A stretch of DNA of 34,206 nt from a virus: IMG/VR virus record IMGVR_UViG_3300047552_001772, positions 1-34,206 of that record. One strand, given 5' to 3'. The first letter of the stretch is position 1. Each line of letters begins with the position of its first letter. The notes beneath the pieces are model-generated. The model had not been told where the DNA came from. It was given only the letters and a program-made list of their open reading frames with translations, and did not search any database. The position numbers were made by a program, and so were the translations under genes. Shown here one piece after another: positions 25,087 through 33,484 of this stretch.

Positions 25087-27306
25087 ATGGCTAATAATAG
25101 CTTTAAAATAAACAAAAGTGTAAATTTCAATCCTCAACCTGGGACACCTGCCAATCCTGTCGATGGCGATTTTTTTTATGACTCAGTAGCTCAGTCATTT
25201 GCCTACTATCACAATGGTTCGTGGGCGAACTTTGATTCTGTTGGAGCTGTAGCAGCTCAAGCGACTATGACAGGTGCACAGTTTACTCCTGCCATTGTTC
25301 GAAACTCTATCATCAAAATCACTGGAACTGGACCTACAAATATTTGCGGCTTTTCATCGAGCTTCTCTGGAAAGACGATCTCTATCTATAATGCAACAAA
25401 CACATTCATTGTGGTTGAATATCAAAGTGGATCAGAACCTACCACCAATAATCGAATTTTAACTCCATCAGGCGGCAATATGAATATTGTTGCCGGCGAG
25501 ATTGCCGTCTTTACCTATGATGTTGTTACGAACCGTTGGCTTCTAGTCTCTATCAGTTCTCAGGCTGGAGCTCAGATTCCGGCAAGCACTACAAACAACG
25601 GTATTGTCACTCTTCATAGAACATCTACTACCCCTACTGCTCCAGTAGTACTTTGTGCCGAAGACTTGAATGCAGTAAGTGGTGTTGTGGGTCTTGATGC
25701 CAATAAGGCAGCCTCTATTACTCCTACTGGCAACGTGCCTGCATTAACACTTACTGGCACGAACGTCGGTAGTGGCTATGCACTTCAAATAAATGCGGGT
25801 GATGTAGTATTTACTGGTGCTCAATATCTTAAATGGGGTTTTTCAACTATTACTGGAAGTTCTGACTCTTTCATTAAAGCGCAATTTGGAATAACTGACG
25901 GTTCTTCTTTTTTGGAGTTGACGCGCGAGTCGTCAACACAAGCCTCAATGCGCATCAATTGTTTTGATGACACAATTGAAGCTAAAATAACTACAAATAT
26001 TTCTAGTAACTCAGTTATCTTTGGAAGCGTAACAACCAACGCGTATTTAGGTTTTGAGACTAGCGATGGAACTCCAAGCGAAAAGTGGAGAATATCTGCT
26101 AACGGTGTGTTGTCAGCGCAAGGAGGAAATAGGGCCATCCAAAATGTCCTAGATCCTGTCAATGCTCAAGATGCCGCAACACGTATTTATGTAAATACAT
26201 ATGCAAACGGTATTTCAGAGCCCAATTTTATTGTTAACGGTAATTTTGATATTTGGCAAAGAGGCACTTCCATTGTAGTTACGGCACCCGCATCAAGTTT
26301 TAATTTTAAGTATCAACCGGATCGTTGGAATTGCTATCTTACCGAAACTAGTGGCGGAAGTTCTGAAACAGCGACTTTTGCAAGAATTACTAAGTCCCCA
26401 TCTAGTTCTGCATGGACAACAGCAACACGATATGCTGCACGAATTACTAAAGCAGCAGCAGCTGGTGCTTCTCAAGCTGGTACGGTAGCTTTAGTTCAAG
26501 AAATTGACCGACGTATGATTCCATATTTGCGCAATCGTAAAGTAGCACTTTCTATGTGGCTTAATGGCAGCGGTTCATATCCAGTTAATGTCCGACTTGT
26601 TGCTGGTACTGGAACTGAAACTGAAAGATGGTATCAGCCATATACGGGAACTACCAACGTAATAAATGATACATCTATTTCTTCGCTTACAAGTCTTGGC
26701 ACTGCTAGTGAAATTTCCTTTACTCCCGTGTATCCACATGTTTTTACATCAGCCAGTTTAGTACCATACAATACCACTACACTAGCCGTTGTAATAAGTT
26801 TCGACTATGATGATACAACAGCTGGTACAGATTATCTAGAAGCAATGGAAGTTCAACTTCGAGCAGTGGATGATGTGCCTCAACCTTCTGGATGGATAAA
26901 ACAATTTACGTACGCTGGAGGTACGCGTGAAGGCGAATTCTTAATCTGTCAGGCATTTTATGAAAAGTCAAATAATGAAGATACGGCACCGGGCACTGGA
27001 ACTTATCCTGCCGGCGGCAATTCATTTTTTGCAGGACCAATTGTCGCAACCTCTACAGCGAACGGCTCACCATGGCCAATGTCACATCCAAAATTTAAAG
27101 TCACCAAGTGGCAAATACCCAGTATTGGTATCTGGGATAGCAGCAATACAACTCTCAGCTGGACATTAGATACTGCACGAGCGTCTTTAGCAGACAGAAT
27201 CAATCAAAGTGGATTCGTTGTTGTTAACAATACCGGTGGTGCCGTAACACCTGGAGCTCCATCTTTATATATTGGTGGTAACTGGGTTGCAGATGCTGAA
27301 ATTTAA
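25087..27306 (+). CDS. Tail fibre protein with C-terminal carbohydrate-binding-like domain
   Basis: A 739-residue protein. The N-terminus carries the fibre-type NPVDGDFFYDSVAQSFAYYH segment. Residues 70-155 form a beta module (GKTISIYNATNTFIVVEYQS, ending FTYDVVTNRWLLVS) similar to the repeats of the next gene's product. A middle region ends with the LDPVNAQDAATRIYVNTY motif, common before receptor-facing domains in phage fibres. From about residue 377 a separate domain starts with EPNFIVNGNFDIWQRGTS and YQPDRWNCYL, a pattern I associate with carbohydrate-binding-like domains of phage fibre tips, followed by DTSISSLTS and ending near TLDTARASLADRIN. AGGA at 25077-25080 lies 6 nt before the ATG. 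Fibre role is confident; sugar binding is inferred. Confidence 0.75.
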   Translation: MANNSFKINKSVNFNPQPGTPANPVDGDFFYDSVAQSFAYYHNGSWANFDSVGAVAAQATMTGAQFTPAIVRNSIIKITGTGPTNICGFSSSFSGKTISIYNATNTFIVVEYQSGSEPTTNNRILTPSGGNMNIVAGEIAVFTYDVVTNRWLLVSISSQAGAQIPASTTNNGIVTLHRTSTTPTAPVVLCAEDLNAVSGVVGLDANKAASITPTGNVPALTLTGTNVGSGYALQINAGDVVFTGAQYLKWGFSTITGSSDSFIKAQFGITDGSSFLELTRESSTQASMRINCFDDTIEAKITTNISSNSVIFGSVTTNAYLGFETSDGTPSEKWRISANGVLSAQGGNRAIQNVLDPVNAQDAATRIYVNTYANGISEPNFIVNGNFDIWQRGTSIVVTAPASSFNFKYQPDRWNCYLTETSGGSSETATFARITKSPSSSAWTTATRYAARITKAAAAGASQAGTVALVQEIDRRMIPYLRNRKVALSMWLNGSGSYPVNVRLVAGTGTETERWYQPYTGTTNVINDTSISSLTSLGTASEISFTPVYPHVFTSASLVPYNTTTLAVVISFDYDDTTAGTDYLEAMEVQLRAVDDVPQPSGWIKQFTYAGGTREGEFLICQAFYEKSNNEDTAPGTGTYPAGGNSFFAGPIVATSTANGSPWPMSHPKFKVTKWQIPSIGIWDSSNTTLSWTLDTARASLADRINQSGFVVVNNTGGAVTPGAPSLYIGGNWVADAEI

Positions 27307-27320
27307 AGTGAGAGAAAAAT

Positions 27321-28757
27321 ATGAACGCAGCACTAACTAGTACGTTTAAGGGAAGCCGCCTGAGCATCAGCAAGACTGTCACAGCTAACTATACTTTTGA
27401 CGAACAAATAGAAATAGTTAATGCTGATGCCACGAGTGGTCCTATAACAATTACACTTCCATTAATCAGCACGAATAATTTTCGATCAGTTACTGTTAGA
27501 AAAATTGACTCCAGTGCTAACACTGTCACCGTTGCAGGTAATGGGTCTGATTTATATCAAGGTGGCGCATCATTTGTATTAAGTTCGCAATGGGATGTAA
27601 AGACCGTTAACAACAATGGAGCTCAATGGTTTTCGACGGGTGCCGGTGGAGGTGGATACACTCCTCCTGCCGCTTATTCAGGCTCTCCGTTTCTTGTAAC
27701 AGCTGCTGGATTAACTATCCCTTCAAACTACGAATTGGTAGTCTTAAAGTCTACAATTGGCGACGTTGTTATGACTGGCACACCGTTAATTCAAGCAGGT
27801 ACAACAATTGGCCAACGATTGACATTACTTATGGCTAGCGACTCTACTGGCAGTATTGACATTGGAACTGATGCCACTTTTAAACCAACATCTCTATATC
27901 CAGGTACGGGTATTGTGCGTCTTATACATGATGAAAATGGATTGGGCATACATCAAGCTATTCAACTTGTTTGGGGTCCAGGTCCTGCTTGGAGACAAAC
28001 TTCGTTTCAAGTAGAGGCCACCTTACGACAAGACATCGACAGTGTTTCAGTGATTGCTGCAAATTTAAACAATACGGGACAAATAAGTCTTTCGGGACCA
28101 CAAACTTTTACAGATCCACTGGACAGCGATATATTTAATGTTCAAACCCCGATTCCTACTTCTCAAGTAGATATTGAATTAACAACAGCCGATCTGGTAC
28201 TAACAGGGACGCCAAATTTTACTGCTTCTCAATATGGTCTTTTTTGGTTAAAAAATAGTTCAACATCAAGTTTCAATCTCACTATTCAAGATGAATCTAT
28301 TTTAGTAGGTTCTAATTTAAAACTACGATCGGCAACTGTTACTCTAAAACCTAGTGAAGCCATATTGTTTCGAGGTGACACTGGAGGTGTTTGGGTTGAA
28401 ATGGCGCGAGCTGTTGTTCGCGAACGTATTCAAACTCTAGACGTTTTGACCGCTACTACATTAGCAATTGGCAATAATGTTGACACCATGATGATTACCT
28501 TGTCGGGTGGTTCTGCAACACCCACAACACCAGCCTTTTCGAGTGCTTTAACTTTAGATGATGGTCATGAAATCCTGGTAATGGTAGATCCAGCAGAAAC
28601 CAATTCTCTAACTTTAGAAGATGAAGGTACAACGGCGGGCAGCGCTCTACGACTTTCGGCCACCTCATTGGTATTAACACCAGGTTCAAGCGTCAAGCTA
28701 CGCTGGAATGCAACCGCAGCTAAATGGTTTGAAGTAGCAAAGACTATACTAGTCTAA
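27321..28757 (+). CDS. Tail appendage protein made of four tandem beta modules
   Basis: The 478-residue product is almost entirely repeats of roughly 90-110 residues: about 15-110, 125-235, 275-365 and 385-478. The later copies end alike ('SxLKLRSATVTLKPSEAILF .. WVEMA' and 'ALRLSATSLVLTPGSSVKLR .. WFEVAK'), and the first ends with a parallel QWDVKTVNNNGAQWFSTG. A related module occurs in the preceding fibre protein (about 70-155). It has no enzymatic motif, membrane segment or signal peptide. It is the last gene of the plus-strand tail operon, so it is likely a fibre tip, fibre chaperone-like cap or decoration protein. The weak SD GTGAGAGAA lies before the ATG at 27321. Its stop overlaps that of the convergent minus gene. 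Confidence 0.6.
   Translation: MNAALTSTFKGSRLSISKTVTANYTFDEQIEIVNADATSGPITITLPLISTNNFRSVTVRKIDSSANTVTVAGNGSDLYQGGASFVLSSQWDVKTVNNNGAQWFSTGAGGGGYTPPAAYSGSPFLVTAAGLTIPSNYELVVLKSTIGDVVMTGTPLIQAGTTIGQRLTLLMASDSTGSIDIGTDATFKPTSLYPGTGIVRLIHDENGLGIHQAIQLVWGPGPAWRQTSFQVEATLRQDIDSVSVIAANLNNTGQISLSGPQTFTDPLDSDIFNVQTPIPTSQVDIELTTADLVLTGTPNFTASQYGLFWLKNSSTSSFNLTIQDESILVGSNLKLRSATVTLKPSEAILFRGDTGGVWVEMARAVVRERIQTLDVLTATTLAIGNNVDTMMITLSGGSATPTTPAFSSALTLDDGHEILVMVDPAETNSLTLEDEGTTAGSALRLSATSLVLTPGSSVKLRWNATAAKWFEVAKTILV
28741..28755. repeat. Short inverted repeat at the convergent gene junction
   Basis: AGACTA-TAC-TAGTCT, a perfect 6-bp stem with a 3-nt loop, covers the last codons of the plus gene and the stop of the minus gene. 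There is no U tract on the plus side and only a TTTG on the minus side, so terminator function is doubtful. Confidence 0.35.
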
Positions 28758-29140
28758 ACATCTTCCATAGCAGATTGAAAGAAAGCTGAAGAGGCATCTA
28801 ATACCAATGTCTCTTCGCAATTATTGGTCTGAATAAAGAGCTGCGACCATTTGATCTCTACTACTGGATTGCTTCCATCATCTGGCTTTCGAAAAGAAAC
28901 ATAGCATTTTCGATCTAGAGAGCGCAATTGAAGTTCTAATTTATTTACTGCTAGATGGGTAAATGAAATAGAATATGGAGCGGAATTTTCATCCATTTTT
29001 TTAATTTTCTCATATTCTGTAAAGAACTCTGCTACCCAGTTTGCGACCGTTTTTTGACGTGAGACCTGTTTAGACAACATCTTTTTGCGAGCAACTTTTG
29101 CCTCAATCTCCTTCATCAGATCACGTTTCACATTACTCAT
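28754..29140 (-). CDS. Hypothetical protein at the end of the replication operon
   Basis: A 128-residue protein with no recognised family. The first 45 residues are helical and very basic (KRDLMKEIEAKVARKKMLSK), possibly a nucleic-acid-binding or coiled-coil part; the rest is mixed alpha/beta (CYVSFRKPDD, VVEIKWSQLFIQ). An AAGGGA SD lies about 7 nt before the ATG, and the start overlaps the primase stop as ATGA, so it is translated together with primase. Its own stop overlaps the fibre gene stop on the other strand. Being last in a helicase-primase operon suggests a replication accessory role, but that is context only. Confidence 0.6.
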   Translation of the reverse strand: MSNVKRDLMKEIEAKVARKKMLSKQVSRQKTVANWVAEFFTEYEKIKKMDENSAPYSISFTHLAVNKLELQLRSLDRKCYVSFRKPDDGSNPVVEIKWSQLFIQTNNCEETLVLDASSAFFQSAMEDV

Positions 29141-30012
29141 CTCTGAATCCCTTGTAAGTTCTTTAAGAAACGCTGAGCGAGTGCTTCATGTCCTTCTTGT
29201 CTTAAGACATCATTCCAATCTCTCTCATCATCAAGAGTGGATGAATAGTGAGACAAACATTTGTTCTTAACAGCCTTAGCTAGACCTTCGCGACCCGCCT
29301 CATCCGCATCATATGCTCCAATGACTTTGATATTAGAAGTAATCAATTCTTGAAGCACTTCTTGATGGTGCTTAGTCACATTGCATCCAGAAGTACAGAT
29401 AAATTTCCAAGGGTTCTTAGCAACTCCGCCATACTTAATATTAAATGCCTGCTGAAGACTGATAGCGTTGAAATATCCTTCGCAAACACCGACCGCCTTA
29501 ATGTTTGTAATGAATGGACCTTGATTCCATAGACCGAATAACATTCCTAGGCGAGTACCAGGAAGAGTGTCCATCTTTTGTTCATCACCATCTTTATTTA
29601 TTTTTGTTTTCAGAAATCGAATCTGAGCACCGCAAAAATGATCTTGAAAATAGTATGGAAATACTATTCCTTCGCGCTCTAGATCGTAGTACATATCTCC
29701 GTCGAGATTTAGACCACGGCTTTGTACATACTTGGTACCCTTCTCCGCTCTAGGATCAGAGAGTGGGATGAATTTAACTGGCCACTTCATCACCTGTAAT
29801 TCATTTGGCGTGGCCTCCTTAAAGTCAAAATCACCTTTTAAAAAATCTGGAAGGGAGATATCCCCTAAGTAACAATATTGCCGAAGAGAATAACCGCGCT
29901 GGCAAACACCTTTACAGTAGCACCAAATGTCACCCGTTTCGGGGTCTTTGTGCCAATAAATTGTATCGTTGGGACGCTTGCAAATTAAGCATTTCTTAGT
30001 CGAAAGACTCAT
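29137..30012 (-). CDS. DNA primase, DnaG-type with zinc-binding and TOPRIM domains
   Basis: The 291-residue product would synthesise RNA primers for lagging-strand DNA replication. An N-terminal zinc-binding segment has C8-x2-C11 and a C31, C33, C37 cluster. A middle region (GIVFPYYFQDHFCGAQIRFL) corresponds to the primase core strand pattern. The TOPRIM signature is clear: E178 in GVCEGYFNAISL, and D235 and D237 in IGAYDADEAG, the metal-binding acidic triad. Length fits a small phage primase lacking the helicase-binding domain; the DnaB-type helicase is a separate gene just upstream with an ATGA overlap. AGGA about 10 nt before the ATG serves as SD. Primase call is confident. Confidence 0.88.
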   Translation of the reverse strand: MSLSTKKCLICKRPNDTIYWHKDPETGDIWCYCKGVCQRGYSLRQYCYLGDISLPDFLKGDFDFKEATPNELQVMKWPVKFIPLSDPRAEKGTKYVQSRGLNLDGDMYYDLEREGIVFPYYFQDHFCGAQIRFLKTKINKDGDEQKMDTLPGTRLGMLFGLWNQGPFITNIKAVGVCEGYFNAISLQQAFNIKYGGVAKNPWKFICTSGCNVTKHHQEVLQELITSNIKVIGAYDADEAGREGLAKAVKNKCLSHYSSTLDDERDWNDVLRQEGHEALAQRFLKNLQGIQR

Positions 30013-31079
30013 AACTTTAATCCTGCCTTATAATCTTCTCCAGCTAATTGTTCACCTTCTAGTTTATCTGTCAGCGTATTTAATTCTTTTTCGGCTCTAG
30101 CCCGTTGAATCTTTTGACGACGTAAGACCATCTCGGATTCCGATAACTGCTTTAGATATCTACCCTTTTCAAATGGGCATATGAACTTTCTACCAGCAAC
30201 ACCGAATCGGTCTTTGTGAATAATAAAGTCAGTCGTACTTTCATCGAAGTTTGGAACTGCTTCTATGATAACGGTAGCAGGTTCAACTACGGCAGAACAT
30301 TCTTTGATTCTAGCGTCGATATCTTTTACACCGCCCTTCTTACCCATCGAGTAGAGTTGAGCAAACAAACACACAGGTAATTCACACTTCTTGATGAATC
30401 GTCCTAACCAGACACGGAAATCATTAAGAACATCGTACCGAGTACGAGACTTATCTTTCGTTGAGTCTTTAATGAGTTGATAATAATCGATCAAGACTGC
30501 GTGATAGCCTTTTCCGATTACTGCTTCAAGTGCTGCCTGAACACCCTCAATCTTTGTTGTCAGACCATCTTTCCATGAGACATCTAAAACCTTCACATAC
30601 TTCATGATGTCTGGAAAAAGCTTGATACAATTTCGCTGCATCTCTTCAGACATCAGACCCTTTTTATAATCATTAAAATTATAACCTAGATCCAGCGCCG
30701 CAATACGCATTAGAATATCATGGCTAGTCTCTTCATTAGAGATGACCAGAATCTTCTTCTGTTGTTTCCACAGCGGATACGAGATATTTGCGGCAATGGT
30801 TGACTTACCCGAACCTGAAACAGCACAAAAGAGATAAAGACTTTCTTTAGTAAATGGAATAGCAGCAGTTAGTGTCTCGTTAATAAGAGTGATACGCTGC
30901 TTCATGATTCTGTTGTAGTCAGAAAGATTCTGAACGTTCTTTGTGAACGATTCTAGATCTCCAAAGCTGTCAATTTCTTCAAAAGAGACATCAATATTTT
31001 GTGCTGTATTGACACCGACTCTCTTCAACAGAGCCTCTTGTTCCTTATCACTTAGAATTGCCACTTGTTTTGGCTCCAA
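30009..31079 (-). CDS. Replicative DNA helicase, DnaB-type RecA-fold ATPase
   Basis: A 356-residue ring-helicase candidate that would unwind the fork and work with the primase encoded just downstream. Walker A is AVSGSGKST (residues 86-94, K92), a catalytic Glu lies in ISNEET (near 116), Walker B is HAVLIDYYQLI with D198, the Gln of motif H3 lies in LFAQLY (about 238-243), and HKDRFG (about 288-293) fits the arginine-finger strand. The DnaB N-terminal domain is absent; the first 80 residues are short and helical. The frame opens after a TAA and has no early ATG: the start may be TTG at 31079 or GTG at 31064, the latter with GGAG 9 nt upstream. The gene overlaps its upstream neighbour by about 30 nt and ends in an ATGA overlap with primase. 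Confidence 0.85.
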   Translation of the reverse strand: MEPKQVAILSDKEQEALLKRVGVNTAQNIDVSFEEIDSFGDLESFTKNVQNLSDYNRIMKQRITLINETLTAAIPFTKESLYLFCAVSGSGKSTIAANISYPLWKQQKKILVISNEETSHDILMRIAALDLGYNFNDYKKGLMSEEMQRNCIKLFPDIMKYVKVLDVSWKDGLTTKIEGVQAALEAVIGKGYHAVLIDYYQLIKDSTKDKSRTRYDVLNDFRVWLGRFIKKCELPVCLFAQLYSMGKKGGVKDIDARIKECSAVVEPATVIIEAVPNFDESTTDFIIHKDRFGVAGRKFICPFEKGRYLKQLSESEMVLRRQKIQRARAEKELNTLTDKLEGEQLAGEDYKAGLKL

Positions 31080-31575
31080 AAAGAAAATTTACTTCTTCCA
31101 TGGGATCGTAGTTCTCGTATAGTTTCTTCTCGAGTTCTGTCGTATCCATCACTGGAAATGAATCTGCGTACTCGCGTTGCATCTTATATTCTTTTGCGGT
31201 CATACTTCCATAAATAATCGGCTGATCTCTCTCTTCATCTTTTTTTGTCTCAAGTGGAAAGATGTTAAAGAATGCGACATTTGCCTTGTCAGTGATATCC
31301 TTCACCCACTGTTCTTCAAATTCTTGTTCATTAGAACAATAAAAATTTGAATTGGTCTTCAACTTCTTAAACATCGCCTTAACAAGGCTAGGTGCAGGGG
31401 AATGGGCTTTTATTGCTTTTGGTAGATATTCATAAGCACTCTCTAGCACCAATCCTTCTAGTCGCAGTGTCTCGAAAAAATCCTCGAAATTTCCTTGAAT
31501 AGCTGGAGTACGTCGATCACGATCAATAAGTGACGTCTTCCATTGCTCAAACAATAAATCGTATTTAGAAGTCAT
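31048..31575 (-). CDS. Hypothetical protein upstream of the helicase (possible helicase partner)
   Basis: A protein of 175 residues from the ATG at 31575, which has GAGGG 4 nt upstream; an in-frame ATG at 31593 (181 aa) has no SD. It is acidic and helical, with segments DFFETLRLEGLVLESAYEYL and PSLVKAMFKKLKTN and an acidic end (TTELEKKLYENYDPMEEVNF). I do not recognise the family and see no catalytic motif. It overlaps the helicase by about 30 nt, so the two are likely translated together, and phages often encode a small helicase loader or replisome adaptor in this place. That role is a guess from context. Confidence 0.6.
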   Translation of the reverse strand: MTSKYDLLFEQWKTSLIDRDRRTPAIQGNFEDFFETLRLEGLVLESAYEYLPKAIKAHSPAPSLVKAMFKKLKTNSNFYCSNEQEFEEQWVKDITDKANVAFFNIFPLETKKDEERDQPIIYGSMTAKEYKMQREYADSFPVMDTTELEKKLYENYDPMEEVNFLFGAKTSGNSK

Positions 31576-31621
31576 TAATCCCTCATTAATCAAATTGCGG
31601 ATTCATTCCATATGATACGTG

Positions 31622-31649
31622 AATAAAAGAAGGGCCTAATTAAAGCCTT
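31622..31649 (-). terminator. Probable terminator after the SNase-like gene
   Basis: On the minus strand a stem AAGGCTT with AGGCC(C)TT (about 7 bp with one bulged C, covering 31630-31649) is followed by CTTTTATT. It begins 11 nt past the SNase stop, so the nuclease may be partly uncoupled from the helicase-primase genes downstream. Confidence 0.45.
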
Positions 31650-31659
31650 AAAATACTTA

Positions 31660-32043
31660 TTATTTTTTATATGGAACAGCCAACTCGCCAACAAGTAATT
31701 GAGTAGCAAGATCCATTTTCGTGCCAGAGGCATCGAAAAAAGACACTGATGCTAGCCAGCGTCCAAAATTATCTGGATCTTTCTTGGTCTTGACAAGAAG
31801 GGTCCATTCTTTGTTGTTAAGGTCAGGTTTCAACCAATCCGAAGTTGCCTTTTTGGCAATTGCAGCAATTAATCTTTCTTCTGGAACTTTAGAATTCATC
31901 TCGGGCGTATTAACGCCCAAGATCCTAAAACGACCAGTGAAGGTGACGTGAAAACCTATATCAACATATAGATCTACTGTGTCTCCGTCTACAACATTCA
32001 AGCATCGTGCTCTAAATTCTGTCTCTGGAAATTCAATTGGCAT
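31660..32043 (-). CDS. Staphylococcal-nuclease-like endonuclease (SNase fold)
   Basis: The 127-residue product has the SNase core: VVDGDTVDLYVDIG (D19, D21), RFRILGVNTPEMN with R40, T46 and E48 corresponding to R35, T41 and E43 of staphylococcal nuclease, and DNFGRWLASVSF with R95 for R87. The D40 position is Asn (N45), as in various SNase-like relatives, so activity is plausible but unproven. There is no signal peptide, so it acts inside the cell, perhaps in host DNA breakdown or DNA processing. AAAGGA lies about 9 nt before the ATG. The gene is divergent from the SF2 helicase with only 31 nt between the starts. Confidence 0.82.
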   Translation of the reverse strand: MPIEFPETEFRARCLNVVDGDTVDLYVDIGFHVTFTGRFRILGVNTPEMNSKVPEERLIAAIAKKATSDWLKPDLNNKEWTLLVKTKKDPDNFGRWLASVSFFDASGTKMDLATQLLVGELAVPYKK

Positions 32044-32056
32044 GGTTACTAGTCCT

Positions 32057-32070
32057 TTAAGTATAATATG
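32057..32070. promoter_or_regulatory. Divergent promoter with overlapping symmetric -10 boxes
   Basis: TTAAGTATAATATG holds TATAAT on the plus strand (32062-32067), 7 nt before the ATG at 32075, and on the minus strand TATTAT and TATACT overlapping it. TTGGCA at 32037-32042 is a possible plus -35 with a long 19-bp spacer. Only 31 nt separate the two start codons. The minus gene has an SD; the plus gene has none. Confidence 0.55.
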
Positions 32071-32074
32071 TTAA

Positions 32075-33484
32075 ATGAACGTCACTATCACGAATGAAAA
32101 ACTCGAAATCATAGATCCAACAGATGAGATCGTCGCTTTTGCTAAAAAGCATCTATCTTATGTTGATAAAGCAAAACAATATCAACTAAAAAGAATGTCC
32201 AAGAATCCTTGGATGCGGACTTCACCTGCGTATGTTGCTCTTCAGCGAGAAATTAAAGGGCAGGTCTACAAGCTCGAAAGTAATGTGCTCACAATTCCTT
32301 CTGGCTTTATTAATTCATTCAATGAATACCTCTCTGGATCATCTTATACTGATAAACGTCAAGAGACAGGACGACGACTTGTGCTTCCATGGGAAACAAG
32401 ACCTTACAATTTGAGACCATATCAGTCAGAAGTGGTAGATATGCTCTTAGATCCTCTAAGATATCGTGGCATCGTGAATTTTGCGACAGGTCTTGGAAAG
32501 ACTCTCACTGCTCTACATTTTATCAAGTTATATCAGCGAAATACTCTTATTGTGTGTCCATCTGATTCTGTAGCGAAACAATTCTACACACAATGCGTAG
32601 ATGCGTTTGGAAAGAGTGTAGTAGGTTTTTATGGCGGTGGAAAAAAGAAGATAAACGACATCACGATAGGTATCGCGGCCTCTATCACGAGAAATGTAGA
32701 TGATTTTAAAAAGGCAAACTTTGGAGCGATAATTTTCGATGAAATTCATCACATAGCTGCCGATACTTTTTTTAATATTGCAGAAAACTTAACTGAAGTA
32801 GGAAAGGTGTTTGGGCTTACAGCTACCGATTATAGATCTGATGGCAAAGATATCATGATCACTGCGGGTTGTGGACCCGTCATCGCGAGACGAGATGTCA
32901 AGTGGGGAATAGAGAACAAGTTTCTTGCGGAGCCATACTTTATAGTTAGAGAGGTAGACACTGGAGGTAAAGACTTCAAAGACAATAAGCTTAAGAACTA
33001 TAAAGAGCATGTACTCAATAATTCCATCATGAAGAATAAGATATATAATGATGCACTTAACATGATCAATTCAAGTCGAAGTGTACTAATATTAGTAGAT
33101 GAGGTAGAGCATGGAAGAGAGTTATCTCAACTACTTAGTATTCCTTTTGCAACAGGGCAAGATTCTAAATCACAAGATTATGTTGATCAGCTCAATGAGG
33201 GAAAGATCAAAGGCCTCGTGGGAACAGATGGCCGTATCGGTGAAGGTACAGACACACAAAATGTGGATGTTCTCATTCTTGCTAACTTTGTTGCATCCAA
33301 GGGACCCGTTATACAAGCTGTGGGCAGAAGCCTTCGCAAAACAGTTACAAAGTCTAAGTGTTTAATTCTTGATTATATTCCATTGGGCTCAAAACAGTTG
33401 ACTAGACATGCCTGGAATAGGGTCGAATATTACAAAGAAATAACAGAAAAGGTGAAAATCATTCATGCTACTGACCAAAACTAA
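32075..33484 (+). CDS. SF2 DNA/RNA helicase (UvsW-like)
   Basis: A 469-residue superfamily 2 helicase. Motifs in order: Q-like RPYQSEVVDML (114-124), Walker A ATGLGKT (137-143), Walker B DEIHH (222-226), motif III LTAT (248-251), motif V GRIGEGTD (386-393) and motif VI QAVGRSLR (414-421). The N-terminal 110 residues are a separate domain of the kind found in T4 UvsW, which handles branched DNA and recombination-dependent replication; this gene is likely a UvsW-like relative, though a repair helicase is possible. The ATG lies 7 nt after TATAAT and has no SD, so a leaderless mRNA is likely. Its end overlaps the next small gene by 20 nt. Confidence 0.85.
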   Translation: MNVTITNEKLEIIDPTDEIVAFAKKHLSYVDKAKQYQLKRMSKNPWMRTSPAYVALQREIKGQVYKLESNVLTIPSGFINSFNEYLSGSSYTDKRQETGRRLVLPWETRPYNLRPYQSEVVDMLLDPLRYRGIVNFATGLGKTLTALHFIKLYQRNTLIVCPSDSVAKQFYTQCVDAFGKSVVGFYGGGKKKINDITIGIAASITRNVDDFKKANFGAIIFDEIHHIAADTFFNIAENLTEVGKVFGLTATDYRSDGKDIMITAGCGPVIARRDVKWGIENKFLAEPYFIVREVDTGGKDFKDNKLKNYKEHVLNNSIMKNKIYNDALNMINSSRSVLILVDEVEHGRELSQLLSIPFATGQDSKSQDYVDQLNEGKIKGLVGTDGRIGEGTDTQNVDVLILANFVASKGPVIQAVGRSLRKTVTKSKCLILDYIPLGSKQLTRHAWNRVEYYKEITEKVKIIHATDQN

